A stretch of 64,000 nucleotides of DNA from Malurus cyaneus samueli (GCA_009741485.1 CM019220.1:32780579-32844578); one strand, 5' to 3'. Positions 14,151 through 27,019 are shown, numbered from the stretch's first letter. Numbers and translations: made by a program. Notes: generated from the letters alone by a model not told the origin.

Positions 14151-15853
14151 CAACGTATCTGGTACGGTCATTCTCCTTCTCCTCACCATCTCTTCATCTT
14201 TTGTAATTGAACAACCCTGAAGATGTAGCATGGTTTGCAACTGAAAGTTCTGCTGAGCTGGTATTCTGAAGTCATATCACACTAAGTATAGCCAAAGTGA
14301 TGTTCAGAGGGTAGTTGGACAGGGTAGCTTTGTAGTAATTAAAAAAAAAGAAAATAGATGCACATATAGACTGCAAAACTGAGAAATGGGGTCTCTGCAA
14401 TTGCTAAATTTTAGGGGTGGTCTAAACCGTGTGTTTTTTGTCACATGTTTTGAAGAAAATATTTGGTTGAATGTGTCAAGTAATTACTTTAGCTGTTTTG
14501 TCTAAAGAAGGCAGTTTCTCTGCATCCAGCATGTTAAGAAACATAAGCTCAGTCTGTTCCAAGCCTGAATCTAAGTGGGCTAATGACCTCATCCTTCTGT
14601 GTAATTCTAATGGAGATGACCATTTTTTCCAAATGTCTGTAAGGCTCTCCACTTTCCTTAGAATTTAGACATCTGGATTGTGTCCCCTATGAATGGCTTC
14701 CTTAGAAATCTTCACTGAATCGCTGAATTCCTCGATTTTAAATCTGTAAAATGAGATAATATTCCTGCACTTAAGCATGGGTGTCAGGATGATATATACA
14801 GTTATGTATTGAAGTTTTTTTTTTAAATGCTCAGGTATTATAATAAATAAATTGAAGGAGAACTCATTTCATTTGCACATTATTCACTTAGTGCATCCTC
14901 CATCCTGGTGGAGGCCAGTTATGCTGTTTTTTAAGGAATTCCTTTTTGCTTCAGACTTTTTATGCAGAATGGCTACATGGCAAACTTTCAAAGCTTTTGG
15001 TAGTGGAAAGATCACCAGGAGTGGCTGATTAGAATCTATCTGGTAGTTAATAATTCAGCATGCTAAACTCAGCAGTGTTGAGCTGTGTGACTTCCTCAAA
15101 GGAAAGAAGAGGAATATACGTGCCCAAAGTGGTTCTTAGACATCTGTTGATCACAAGTGGGGCCAAGTACATGATGAAATATTACTCGTCTGGCTCTGAG
15201 CTGTATATAGTGCAACCAGAGTGACTCATTGGGTCAGTTGCTGACCAGAAGTTGAGCTGTCAGAAACAGATGGGCTGCCTAAAGAGCGAGATAATCTCCA
15301 CCCTTGTCAGCAGTGTTACACAGCATAGGGATTTCTCAGCAGCAGTGAAAGATGGTGTTTTTTCAGCTACACTTGGTCTTCCATATCAAAATGATGCCTT
15401 GTGGCTCTGAGAATAAGGAAACTTGATGGCTTGTTAGTGAAGGTCCATATTTGTGAATCGTGTCCTTGGAGGGGCAGTAGTAGGGAGGTCAGTAAAGTCC
15501 TCAGACTTGCAAAGAGATTGTTTTTCAGCTTTGAGAAGCCTTCAGGTTGCTACTAAAAGATGGCTGGTGTGTGAAAATGTTCTTTCTGCAGATGAGGCAA
15601 AATTTTTTAATTAGCTCTGAAAATCCTTTCCAGTAGTGTCTCTCCACTTCTTTAGTCCTCAGCAGAATCACAGTAACAAATGCTTTCTCAGACTGTAGAG
15701 TTGGGCTGAGGATTATGCTCAGCTCAGATATTTGGAGGTAAAGTGCTCTACAAGTATCTACAGAAACAGAGTTTTGTAGACACTGAATACTGGGACAAGT
15801 TCTAGATCAGAATCTGAGAAGAGTACACCAATCTGAGATGGGCTTTCAATTTG
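14151..15853. other. Presumed intron; nothing recognised
   Basis: Between the reversed CR1 and the first LTR-like element I see no gene or repeat that I can name. Confidence 0.55.
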
Positions 15854-16440
15854 ACTCGTGGTGGGCTCACTCTGGCCACCAGCCAAACAGCCCCACAGCT
15901 CCTCATTCCCTGCAGCAGCTTTCCACAGTGGCATGGGGAAGAAAATAAGAACAAAAACAAGACAACTCTTGATATAAAAAGCTATTTAATAAGTGAAGAA
16001 GAAAGATGGGTCCAGGGGGTGAAAAACAAGCAGAGCAGGGAAGACAGCACACCAGGTGATGGCAGACTGATACCCAGCCAGTCTCCAAAAAACAGACAAC
16101 TTGAAAACAAAAAAAATCCTTTTCTTCCTCTGTCCCAGTTTTTATTTTTGAACTTAAGGACATAGAGCATGAAACATCCCTTCGGTCACTGTGACTGTGG
16201 GGGTGTAGTGGGAAACAGAGGTGGCCTTGACACTGTGCAAGCACAGCTCAGCAACAGCCAAAACACTGCTGTGTTGTCAGCACTGTTGTGGCCACAGATT
16301 CAAAATAAATAATATTCTCCAAGGGGTTTGTTGTGGCCACAGATCCAAAGCACGGTACCGTATGGGTGCTGTGAAAAAAGTTACTGCATCTCAGACCCAC
16401 CCTAGCAGGAAATCATTAGCTGCATCTCAGACCCACCCTA
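15854..16440 (-). mobile_element. Solo-LTR-like endogenous retrovirus element (ERVL-type bird LTR), diverged
   Basis: The left part resembles the family also present at 26704-27019: 'AGCCAAACAGCCCCACAGCT', then 'ATGGGGAAGAAAATAAG', a GATATAAAAAGCTATTTAATAAG block, 'ATACCCAGCCAGTCTCC', 'GTGGCCTTGACACTGTGCAA' and 'GCTCAGCAACAGCCAAAACA'. These segments in this order mark a full-length LTR of about 590 bases. No internal viral genes flank it, so it looks like a solo LTR. In the inferred transcriptional orientation (TATA-like AATAAAAA near 16140 on the minus strand) it is antisense to SPATS2L. Its right end carries two short direct duplications. Boundaries are approximate and no target-site duplication was established. 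Confidence 0.72.
16385..16440. repeat. 36-base-period duplication at the LTR end
   Basis: TGCATCTCAGACCCACCCTA occurs at 16385-16404 and again, identical, at 16421-16440, separated by 16 bases. It lies at the end of the LTR-like element. A second duplication, TGTTGTGGCCACAGAT, occurs at 16284-16299 and 16329-16344 (offset 45). Confidence 0.93.
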
Positions 16441-19145
16441 ACCTGCTTTTTTTTTTTACTCACTTTTTAATGTAGTACTGAAAAAAGATTTATCAGAAGA
16501 ATGAAATCCTATTGTAAGATCTTAAGAACAGAGTGTTCTTGATTAAAGATGTTTTCTTGTATGTGCAGATGTGAAATTTTCATTAGAATCATACACACTT
16601 CTGAAGCAGTTCAGAAAGACTCTTAAGAATATACTGAAGTTCATTTTTCTCTGAAAAGTGTCTCAAAAATTGTTTCAGGGAAGTCAGCAGCACTTAAGTG
16701 CTTATGTGAATAAAGGCTGAATATTCAAGCTGGCTCTGTCCTGCAAGAACAATTCTGGAGGAAATGTACCCTGTGCAAATTTCAGACCTGTGTCTGAAAT
16801 GGGTAATTCTCTCATTGCCTAGAGGTGCATCTTGTTACTGTCTGTATAAGTATGTAATTTTGTGCCTTAAAATAATCAACTTCTATGGGTCTTATTTATA
16901 AGATTGCACAGATTAAATGCTTTCAAAATTGAAACATTTAGAATTAAAATTATGCAGTTTTATTATTATTTGATTATTCTAAGAAATGGAAAAACTTAAA
17001 AATAAAAGATTTGAAGTAGGAATTAAATCTTAGGTCACTTCTGAAAAAAAATCAGAGAATGGCCCTGTTCTTCCCTGCAACACCTTATTTTTGGTTATGT
17101 GTGCTGCTGTCAGTGAAAAATAACTGGCAGCTGTGTGATGTAACAAGTTCATTTAATTCAGATTATAGCTCACGATTACTTTGATTGATATCAAAATCTG
17201 AAACTGAAAGGAAGTTGAGCTTTCAGAGAATTTTTGGAGAGAATAATTGAGATTAAAGGAGACTCTCGAGCTCTTAAATTGATTCTTTATTTTTAAGGTA
17301 TTTGGTCTGCTCTTATTGATGGCCCTTCTTTATTCCACTTGTTAATATAGAAGAGAGAGAAGCATCTGTTCCTGGTAGTGAAAAGCATCACAAAGGCTTT
17401 GGTGAATGTGTAGCAGTGTGACTAGTCTGAATGTAAGAATTCAAGGTTGGCCACCTTCAAACCTCTTACTGGGTTTGTCAGTCAATGCTATTGTTCCAGG
17501 AGAGAGAGGACATTACGGAATTTGGCTGGTCATGCAATAAGCACAGTGAAACTGAGACTTCCATGTCTTCATAAAAAGTTTATGCAATTTCTCATGACTT
17601 TTTAACATGGATGACCTGACTTGAATGAAACTTGCCTTTATGATGGGCAAGAGTGAACGTATTCATAAAAAGGCAGCCCACAGTAAAGGCAGAACAGAAT
17701 TGCCCCCCTCCAGTACGATCTGAAATGGTTGATGATTATAGCAGGTAGTTTTTCTTTGCCGGTGATAACTTCCATTTTTTGTTCCCTCTATGGAGCAGGC
17801 ACTTGGAGTAGGTTGGAAGAATTATCTATATCTTTGTCTTCGGCAGCAAAGGAGCAAACATGTCCTTGAAAGCACTAGGATGGAGTGTATATTCTGATAG
17901 AGTGGAGAATCAAGGCAGTAATTTGTGCCCTGTCCAAAAGCAGGGTGTATGTGGGGATAAAGTGGCAAAAAGAGTTCTTGTATTTTTTTCTCAACTGCAC
18001 AGTTGAGGCAGTTTAAAAAGAGCCAATGCATTCTATATTTGCTGTGTTCTGATTGTGAGCAAGGTGGCTAGTCTGTCCGATCTCAATTAATGAGCAGAAC
18101 CCCTGGAAAAACAGTGATAGATAAAGTTCAGGTCTTGGAGCAACTCTACCTGTGTCAATATTATTGGGAACTAAATTGCATGTTTAAGGAAGACAGCCAA
18201 TGGATCTGAATCTCATGCTGTGTAAATTGCTTCTCATACATGGGTCTTCTTTTTTTTCTCTTCCATTGTTTGCGAGTCCAAATATTGAGCAACTATGGAG
18301 CCAGCTCTCTTCTGCCAAAGTCCTTGGTTCTGTGATCCAGTGACCAAGTTCTGTTAACCACAGAATCCAGTCACAGCTCACATCTGCTGCCTGCAGAGCC
18401 AGCTCTGCTTGTTTTGGTGTGTGGCTAAATTGGATATGAGAATTTGTGGCAGCTCTGACTGTGCTTTTGTCTACAGTATGAAATCTGTACAAGTAACTGC
18501 CAGAACTACTCTTTATGAATTAAGATAATAAATATGTGCATGGCTTCATGAAAATACAGTCAGACACTTTGAGAAAGACTGGCTGTTCAGGAGTCACCTT
18601 TGCCTCTACTTGGTAAGGAATAATGAAGGAAAGGCATGACTGATAAAGGGCTTCATGTGATAATAAAATGCTGTAGTCAGCTCTTTTGTGTCTGCACAAG
18701 CCACAGTAACTTCCTGCTTTGTTAAGCTGAACTTTGCTTATCCCAACTTTTGCTGTGATTTGGGCTTTCTGAGAAAGGATAACTGGCTAATAGGGAATTC
18801 AATTAGCTTTTGGGGTGCTGTTGCATACTTGGTGTTTGAGAAGTGTTTTGTTATGCTGAAGTAGCTTCACTCAACCTCAGCAAAATCCATTTGAATGGAA
18901 AATTCCTAGCTAATTCAGTTTATTGTCTGGCAGTTCTTACTGCTGACAGGTTGGGTAGAACAAGTTGTAATATTAGAAGCTTGACTTGCTGAGACTTTGA
19001 CATGTCTCGTGTGGTAACTCTGTTAACCAGCACTACTTTTTTGATTGTGCCTACATGCAACATGCAAGAGCTTGTCAGCGAGAAGAGAGACATGGAAGTT
19101 AAGGCAATTTTGAGATTCACATAAAAATACTCTTTTTTGTGTGCT
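16441..19145. other. Presumed intron; nothing recognised
   Basis: Unique AT-rich sequence between the two LTR-like elements, with no supported exon, RNA gene or repeat. Confidence 0.55.
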
Positions 19146-20142
19146 TACGGTGGGTTGACCCTGGCTGGCTGCCACATGCCCACCAAAGCAGTTCTGTTCC
19201 TCTTCTCCTCAGCTGGATAGGAGAGAGAAAACAGGAGGCTCGTGGGTCAAGAGAAGGAGGGACAGATCACCTCAGCCATTACCAACACAGCAAAACAGAT
19301 TAGACTTGGTGAAGTTAGCTTAATTTATTACCAGTCACTAAGAGTAAAATAATGAGAAGTAAAAACTAGATTTTAAAACACCTTCCCCCCAGCCATTGCG
19401 TCTTCTCAGGCTTAACTTTACTCCCAAGTTCTCTAACTGCAGAGCACTGTTGGTGGATGAAGGTCATGGTCAGTTCATTGCACATTGCTGCTGCTGATCC
19501 TTCCTCCTCAGGGCAAGGACTCCTCACATTCTTCCCCTTCTCCACTGTGAAGTCCCTACCATGGGACCATGAAGTTCTCCAACATGGGTCCCTTCCCATG
19601 GGGTGCCATCCTTCAAGCACAGTCTGTTCTTCCAGCATGAGTCCCCCACAAGCCCTACCAGCAAATTTGCTCCAGCATGGGCTCATCTTTCCAAGGGTCC
19701 ACATATCACTGCCAAGAGTTTGTTCCAGTGTGGGCTTCCCACAGGGATGCAGCCTCTTTCAGATATCTACGTGCTCCAGTGTGGTGTCCTCATGATGGTC
19801 TGCTCTGTGGGCTGCCAGGGAATCTTGGCTCTGGCACCTGGAGCATCTGCTGCCCATCCTTCTCCACTGACCTTGGTGTCTGCCAAGCTGGTCCTCTCTC
19901 ATGTTTTTAGTCCTTGCTAAAAGCTGCAGTTGCTGCTGCACATCCTCCCCATTTCTTAACTGTGTTATTCCAGAGGCACTGCCGTGTTTGCTGGTGCGAT
20001 TGACCTTGGGCAGCGGCATGTCCATCTTGTCGCTGACTGGCACTGTCTCTGTCAGACACGAGGGGAACTGCAAGAAATTTCTCACAGAATCCACACCTGT
20101 AGCCCCTCCACTACCAAAACATTGCCACACAACCCAAATACA
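19146..20142 (-). mobile_element. Solo-LTR-like endogenous retrovirus element, about 1 kb (second family)
   Basis: The element begins near 'GGTGGGTTGACCCTGGCTGG' and ends near 'ACCAAAACATTGCCACACAA' CCCAAATACA, the two ends of an LTR type I recognise from passerine genomes. Inside are degenerate repeats of the 'GCTCCAGCATGGGCT' kind (19590-19790). On the minus strand an AATAAA lies at 19324-19329, near the end expected for the polyadenylation region, which suggests an antisense orientation to SPATS2L. Open frames of 100-123 codons on both strands here are by-products of its GC-richer composition. Flanking bases do not show a clear target-site duplication. No gag, pol or env sequence accompanies it. 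Confidence 0.75.
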
Positions 20143-23100
20143 GCATTGGGAACGTGCTGATACTCATGATTGCCCAAGAAGAGTGGGTTTGGCATCCTTT
20201 AGCACTCTCTGGTAGGGCCTTCAGTGGTAAGTAGTAACCTAGGTAACTACAAGTTAGAGCTTATTTGATGTTTTTGAACACTGAATTCTGTGAAGCATAT
20301 TACATTATCCTCCCAAGCTGTGTTAAATACTCATCTTCCGAAATTCTGGACAGATGGAAAGTAAAGGTTTGTCCATAGATTTTATCATTTAATGGATTCT
20401 GGCATGCCAAAGGTATTTAATTTCTAGTGAATGGCCACAAAGAGATGAGCTGAAAGATGCTTTACAATATGTGTATCTGTGCTATACAGTGTGACTGAGC
20501 ATACCAGTCTGAGAAAAATATGTTAGAATAAGACACCTTTATTTTCTTGTAAATATTCCTCAACAAAGTATCTTCTTTTACTTCTGTTGATAAAATTACT
20601 CCGTTTGCTGTCCACTGTCGTAGCTAGTCAAACAGTCCCTATTTATCTCGGGATTGCCTTGCCAAATTAAGAAATTTACTTAAAAATTCCAAACCCCTTA
20701 CGTACCTGGCTAAAGAGGAGCCTCAATTCCTGCATATCAACAGCAAATCATGTGCTACTGAGCTTCAGAAGCAGAAGTTTTTTGAGATTGTCTTCTGACT
20801 GTTTGAGAGGATATAGAAGGGGAGACTGGTTAAGGTGTCTGCATATTTTTGGTAGTACACAGTCTGCATTGATTAACAGTACTTTAAAAAATATTTTTGA
20901 TGTACCTGGGTAGTATGAGTTTCAGCTGAAAAAAATAATGGGTTTCTTTTTTGCTTTTCCTCTAAAAAGTGCAGTTCAAAGTCCAGTAAATGCCCTAATA
21001 GCCACTTATTCATGTGTAATAGCAATTAGGTTGAAGGACTGTATGAACAATAAGTAATTATAGGTTAACTTATTTATGTGCTTTTGTTGTTGTTTCCAGG
21101 AATACCTTTTGTTAACATCAGAAAATCAATGTTTTCCTTGGCAGTAGGTAGGTGGGGGAGGAGAGGAAGACTAGCATTTGATGTAAATCTTAGAATACCA
21201 AAAATGTCAGTGGTGATGCTTCCAGTATAGTGTCAGACTGTACAGGTATTGTTCTTATGGGAAAATTCCCAGGCCTGTGTGTGTCCATTGTGAATGTACA
21301 TCAGATCATTTTACTAGAGAAACTTGTGAACATTTTTTACAGCTTTTATGTGCATAGATTTTGTGTATGAATATATGTATATATCATAAGTTAAAATACT
21401 GTTCAAGGAAAAACTTGTGTCTTCTTCAAAGGAGCTGTATGAGGTGACTGGGTTTTAGAAAATGAAAGGCTGCATTTAATTTCAGTGTTTGGTTTTGGAA
21501 GATTCAGACAGCTTTGGCGCATTTAAATCAGTTATTTACCTTCAAGCATATGTGTAACCTCACTGACTCATAAAGTATGCTTCACTATATTTTGAATATA
21601 TGTTATTTACCTGAGATCTCGCCACACTAAGGCTTCCTCAGGTGTGTCTTGCCTCCAGTTGAGCACCTGGCTTTATCAGTTTTCATCAGAAGTCCTTTAT
21701 TCAGGGAGCTCTTTCAGAGCTCTGGAGAAGTGTTTCCTTTCCCCAAACTCACCATAAACTTGCCTACTCATGACTGTGGTGCTTCTTTGTGTACTTGGTC
21801 TAGGCAACTCTGATGACTTCTCCTTCTTTGTCTGCAGCTGGGGGGGCTCCTGTGGGACTGGCAAGCTGCTGGTTTAAGTCCATGTATCTCTTTGAATTCA
21901 AAGGATTTGCTGCGAATCAGCCTTGTACATCTAACAACAGTAAACTTGTTCTTCAGAGGTGTCTGAGCAAGAAATATGTGGACTTTGGAATACTTAATAG
22001 AAAGAAGGCTGAAATGAGATTAGCTCCAGGACCATCATGAACTTGAGGTTTATTCCAAAATAGAGAATTTACTATAATTTACCAGTCTGCTGGTAGAAGT
22101 TTAATGCCTTGTGATAATTCATTTCCTTGATATCCAAAACAAGTGTGAATTTGATCACTTCCTGACATTCACTTTTGTCTCTCTGCTCTTTTTAGAGAAA
22201 CCACTGGGATTGAGGCAAGTTATGCTCCCACTTTCCATACTTCCCTGTTAGCATTCTATGCCGTGCTCTTGTAGCAGTCCACATTTGGGCAGCTGCAGAA
22301 GCAAATGAGCTGACGCTGTCTCTTGGCATCCCGTTCTGAGCTGAAATAGGAGCCAGCGTAAATGGCTTAATAGCTCAAGTCCCTGGCAAGAACAGCTTGG
22401 AAGATAATACCTCATTTGTAAAAACTGAAAGTTAACCTTTTTTGTTGTTTTGCAGGACGGTTGTGCAAATGTAGAATTTGAGTAGATCGTATTTTGCTAT
22501 TTCATTGCTCTTTATCAGTATGCTTGGCAAGATTTTTTGAGGCGCTTGAGGAAGAGCAAGAAGCTAGTGTTTACTTTGGCAAGTTTTGCTGTAAAAAGTG
22601 AGTTTTCTCAGTCTGAAGTTTTCTTTCCAGAACCCTGTTTTCTCCCTCCTGCCTATCAGAGAGAATCATTTTACTGACCACATGTAGCTGAATCCATCTA
22701 TTGTCAGTTGGGTTCAGCTGTACTAGTGTGATACTCGTAGTAAAACCAGGAATTCAGATTATGCTGAATCACAGTGATGCTCTGCAGATGTTCCTCTAGG
22801 ATGCCAGCCAGCAGAAAACAGGCTCTAGGCTCCCAGCAAGATTCTCCTGCAGAGTGGGGAGATTACAGAGCCCCTGGGTGCAGTTCCTGAAGTGGAGAGA
22901 ATCAGAAGCCAGCAAGTGGATATTTTATCCTGACTGCCCCTGGCAGTTGTGACAGTGATGGAATGGTGGTGGATTTCCTACTTTTGGAGCTCTGGAGTGG
23001 GGATATGCCTTTGCTGGCTCTTACCCGGTTCTGAGAGGCTGATAGATGTGTTTGAGGAAAATAAGAAAACTCTTTAGAGAAAATCGTGTTCTTTCTAGAA

Positions 23101-24035
23101 TGACCTAGGAATTAAAGTACTCTTCTAGTGCAGCAAAAGGCAGGTTTGGGACAGGCATTAGATCTTCAGTTTCTGTAGACTGGAGATATTCCCTTGTCAC
23201 TGGGCTGCTGGGTTGAGTTTTTTCTGGCTTTCCATTTGAGCTGTTTAATTTTCTTTATATAAACATTTGTAGAACAGTACTCTTCATTTTTTTCAGCATT
23301 CTTATTTTAATGAATTGATATTTTCCTGCTCTGAAATGAAAAATTGTTGGGAGACTTTCTGCATTATCATATTTCAGCTCTTTGGTGGTTTTGTAGTTTA
23401 CTCTAGCTTCTTAATGTGGAGAAGAGTCAGTGATGTTGCTGAGTGTTCCCTTCTTAGGTAAACAGGTGGTATAAATTTGTATGGGAAATAGGAAGTGTTG
23501 TCACCTCAGTTTAGAACTACATGTGCATTTGACCACTCATCTACTTTTAGCAGTATATTTGATAATTTGTTCAAGTGACAAACCAACTGGATAGGGAGTT
23601 CAAACACATGGTATGTACAATTTATGTGGGAAAGTTGGCTTCAGATCACTGACTTGCTGCTTCACATGGCAAGTTGTGCAATTTTACAAAGGCTTGGAAA
23701 TAAATGTTTGGCCACTAATCAGTATGGAAAGAGGATGTGAGGAATTTTCAGAGATTGTGTTTAAGTCCATTGAATGTTCACTAGGAAATAGCTCTTCTAT
23801 CCTGTAAAATACCCTTTCATGGAAAAGCCTGCTGCTGTGCAGCAAGACGTCCTTCCAGAAATTTGACTTTTTTTAAATCTGAATTCCTGGAGTTTTTTTA
23901 AGAAATTTACTGTCACATGTGTGTTGGGGATGCTTTTAAATGTTTAGAATGCTTTTATTTTAAATAATGCTACTTAGTTTATTTTCAAATTTATTTTACT
24001 TGAGAGTATGATTATTTCATAAAGTATTTTATTCA
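20143..24035. other. Presumed intron; nothing recognised
   Basis: Unique sequence with no CpG-rich island and no ORF above 76 codons. Confidence 0.55.
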
Positions 24036-24157
24036 TTTTTTATATGTGTATGTGCCTGCCTGTGTATATACATACATATACGTACACATACGTATGTATA
24101 CATGCACAAGCATATATATATATGCACATTTGTATATATGTGTGTATATGTATGTCA
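24036..24157. repeat. TA/TG/CA-rich simple repeat
   Basis: An imperfect mixture of TATG, TACA, TATA and TGTG units. Bases 24061-24108 alternate pyrimidine and purine without a break for 48 bases. A predicted 67-codon ORF of Tyr/Ile/Val/Cys repeats here is an artefact of the repeat. Confidence 0.93.
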
Positions 24158-26703
24158 GCAGTTACACAATATTTAATTTTTACTGGTATTGTCTGTTGAA
24201 ACATGGACACATAGCTCTACACAAGACTTGCATGTATCCTCTGCTATAGCTTTATTCTTCATTCTAGTAAGTTGCTATAAATAATGCAGAGCTGGCCGTT
24301 TTTTTGTGCTTTTTAAATGGATCTCCATTGCTCAGAGGCACGATGGTATTAATGACCTAAATATAAACGACTCTTTTGGCACCTTCTCAGCCTAAGCTAT
24401 ATTCCACAGAGGTAGCAGGCTGTTATCCTTCCTTCCTGAGGTGTTAATGGTCACTGTTAGAGGGTGTCAGTCACTTGTCATGAGCAAACGCCAGCTTATA
24501 CAGGGACACCAGTCTTCTGGGGAAGCCACACTGAAACTTGTGTTAAAGAAGAGCTTAGCTTCAGTAGGACAGGCACAGCATTCAAAGACTGTACAGAAAG
24601 AGGGTTTGCAAGCAGCCTTGCTTGTAACCAAGAGTGAGTCTAAACCAGTGGTAGAAATTACAGCCAGAATCTTCAGTGAGGTCTCTATCAAAATATATGG
24701 TTATATTACTGAACACTTGTGAACTGTTTGGATGAATTATTTATGGAGTTTGGGGAAGATGGCTTCCTTTTGACCCTCTCTTCATCTGACCTTGGTATGG
24801 GCTAGAGTGTTCTCCTGCAGGATTGTCATACAGTGGTGCTGCAACACCAAGTGCAGGAGGACCTGAGGATCCCTCAGACACCACATCCCTGTGAAAACAC
24901 AGATGCCTGTGGAGCCCCCATGTGTAGTGGCCTGGCTTCTCACACCCTGGAACTGGGAGAGGGAAGCAAGTCTGCTGATGACAGAAGCACAGGCTCTCCC
25001 TTGGGTACACGAATGGTACCATCTCTGCCTATAAAGAGGAGAGCACAACAAGGTCAGAGAGCAGTGGGTTTTATCAGAATGAGATGCAGGACCTTGTGGT
25101 GACTAACCATTTTGTTGCAGCCCTGACTGGACATCACGGTGTGTCTGTGGTGCCTGCTTGGAGCTGTTCCTGCCTTTGGCAGAAATCTGAGGAGGATAGA
25201 ACCCAGGACACTGACTCAGGTGCTAAGGCCTCTCCTTCCTCACATATCCCACTCTCACCTCTCTTTTTCTTTTTAGTGGGTACCTCTGTAGTCTCTTTGA
25301 TATGGACTTTATAGTGTTAAATAGCATGACTGAGTTCCTGATGCATCACTTCATGTTTTCCAAGCCTTTACCCCTTACTGCCCATTTCCAAACGAAGAGC
25401 CTGCAAGGCTGTAGATCTGAGACATCCACTTCCTCCTCAGCCTGTATAGTCAGGCATTTCAGAAATCCTCAGGAGGAGGTGATAAACAGTGGGGGAGCAT
25501 AAGCCTCCTTTCCGAGGGAATCCGGAGCTCCATGTGGAATCAGTGAGACGTTTTATTTCCTGCGTCGTATTTTCAGATCTGCAGCCAATAGGTTTCAGGC
25601 AGAGTGTGGTGACCAGTGGAAAATCTGGCTGCAGGAGCTAAGCAGAGGGAGAATGCAGAGGCAACAGCTGCATTCTATGATTGAGACAAGCATGACCAAG
25701 GACGGTAGTGGGACTGGACTCTGCAAATGGGGAGTATTCTGGAATGTGTGTGCACTCCCATCCATGCATTATGCAGGCGTTTAAAGGAAAGGATTTTAAA
25801 GGCCTCAGATGTCATGAAACTTACCCAGGGTACTTAGCTAATCTGAAGTGGCTAATGTTAAACTTCAGAAAACCAGGAAATACAAAATGATGGGGTGGAT
25901 AGAAAATTTCTACATGCAATCATTAGACATAAAACAGTAGTGGAAAATACTGGTTCTGTACAAATAACATGTTGGTTTTACTAGGTGTGTTCATTTCTAG
26001 TGACACAAAAGGCTAAAAGGACAGCTGTGAGGATGCTTGTTAATACAGTCTAGATGCTCCTGACTCTGGTTATGTTTATGCATTTATTTTTTAATTATTA
26101 TCTTTAGACACTAGACTACAGCAAATAGAAAATCATACCCATTGCTAATGTCAAGATACTGAAGACAAATGTCTAAATCCTACTATTCCTTGTAGTTTCA
26201 CAATCAGTGGCAGGGCTTTGTGTACAACTAAAGGCACTAATTGTTGTAACTAACAATCATATGTGTGATGATGTTTGCTCACTTGACCATTGACCTAATT
26301 AATTTTTTCTTCTATTTAGGTAAAATCTGAATGAAAACCAAAATAATTCCTTTCTGAAATACTTGAATTTTGGAATCTCACTCTTGGAGTTTTTTCAGTC
26401 TTTATGATGCAACAATATTAGCTTAAAACTACATCAGAAAAAATGTGTTCATCTCAGGCTTCTGCAGTTTTCTAGGAGCATTTCTTTATAACAAAAGTCA
26501 AATGTGAAATGGGGGCCATGTGTCTCTGATTCTGCTGGTTTTGCTTTTACCTGGGGCCTGTGGAAGGCTGCAGGCAAGGCAGTGTAATATAATATATATG
26601 GATGGATAGGAATCCCGTTTGAAAATGAGTTGTAATTCTGTAGAGAGGGTAGAAATGGAGAAGATGAAAGCATAGTGCAGGCTGTTACAATCTCATTAGA
26701 TAC
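24158..26703. other. Presumed intron, with a GC-richer unexplained block at about 24780-25290
   Basis: The sequence is ordinary except for a block of about 500 bases whose base composition is richer in G and C than its flanks and which carries overlapping ORFs of 74-93 codons on both strands and a TATAAAG at 25030-25036. I do not recognise it; it may be an old transposon or LTR fragment. No protein similarity is apparent to me. Confidence 0.4.
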
Positions 26704-27019
26704 TGTCATGGTTTAATCGCAGCCAGCAATAAGCACCACACAGCTGCTCATTCACTCCCTTCCCATGGGAGTGAGCTTTGAGTGGCAGAGCTTTGTATGC
26801 TGAGCATGACATCATATGATATGGAATATCCCTTTGGTCAGCTGCCCCGGCTGTGTCCCCTCCCAATTTCTTGTGCCTCCCAGCCTCCTCTCTGCTGGGT
26901 TTGGGTGAGAGGCAAAAAAGGTCTTGATGCTGTGTAAGCTATGCTGGCAGTAATTACAAAATCCCTGTGTTATAGCTACTGGGAAGAAAATTAACTCAAT
27001 CCCAGCCAAAACCAGCACA
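26704..27019 (-). mobile_element. Solo LTR, internally deleted (ERVL-type bird LTR)
   Basis: Starts TGTCATGGTTTAATCGCAGC and ends 'CCCAGCCAAAACCAGCACA', both termini typical of an abundant bird ERVL-type LTR with TG...CA ends. The middle keeps 'GACATCATATGATATGGAAT', 'ATCCCTTTGGTCAGCTG' and 'TGTGTCCCCTCCCAATTTCT'. At 316 bases it is about half the length of the element at 15854-16440; the region with the polypurine and poly-T part is missing. Flanks GATAC and AGTAC are similar but not identical, so a 5-base target duplication is possible but unproven. By family orientation it is antisense to SPATS2L. Confidence 0.85.

Noticed and set aside
15851..16475. ORFs of 62-113 codons on both strands
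   Set aside because: They fall in the LTR-like element and are composed of its repeat segments; no viral or host domain is evident.
19457..20215. Overlapping ORFs of 66-123 codons on both strands
   Set aside because: They lie in the 1-kb LTR-like element, overlap each other and show no protein domain that I recognise.
24441..24722. 93-codon ORF, + strand
   Set aside because: No recognisable domain, no exon structure that fits, opposite-strand ORF of similar length over the same bases; single ORFs of this size are expected by chance in 64 kb.
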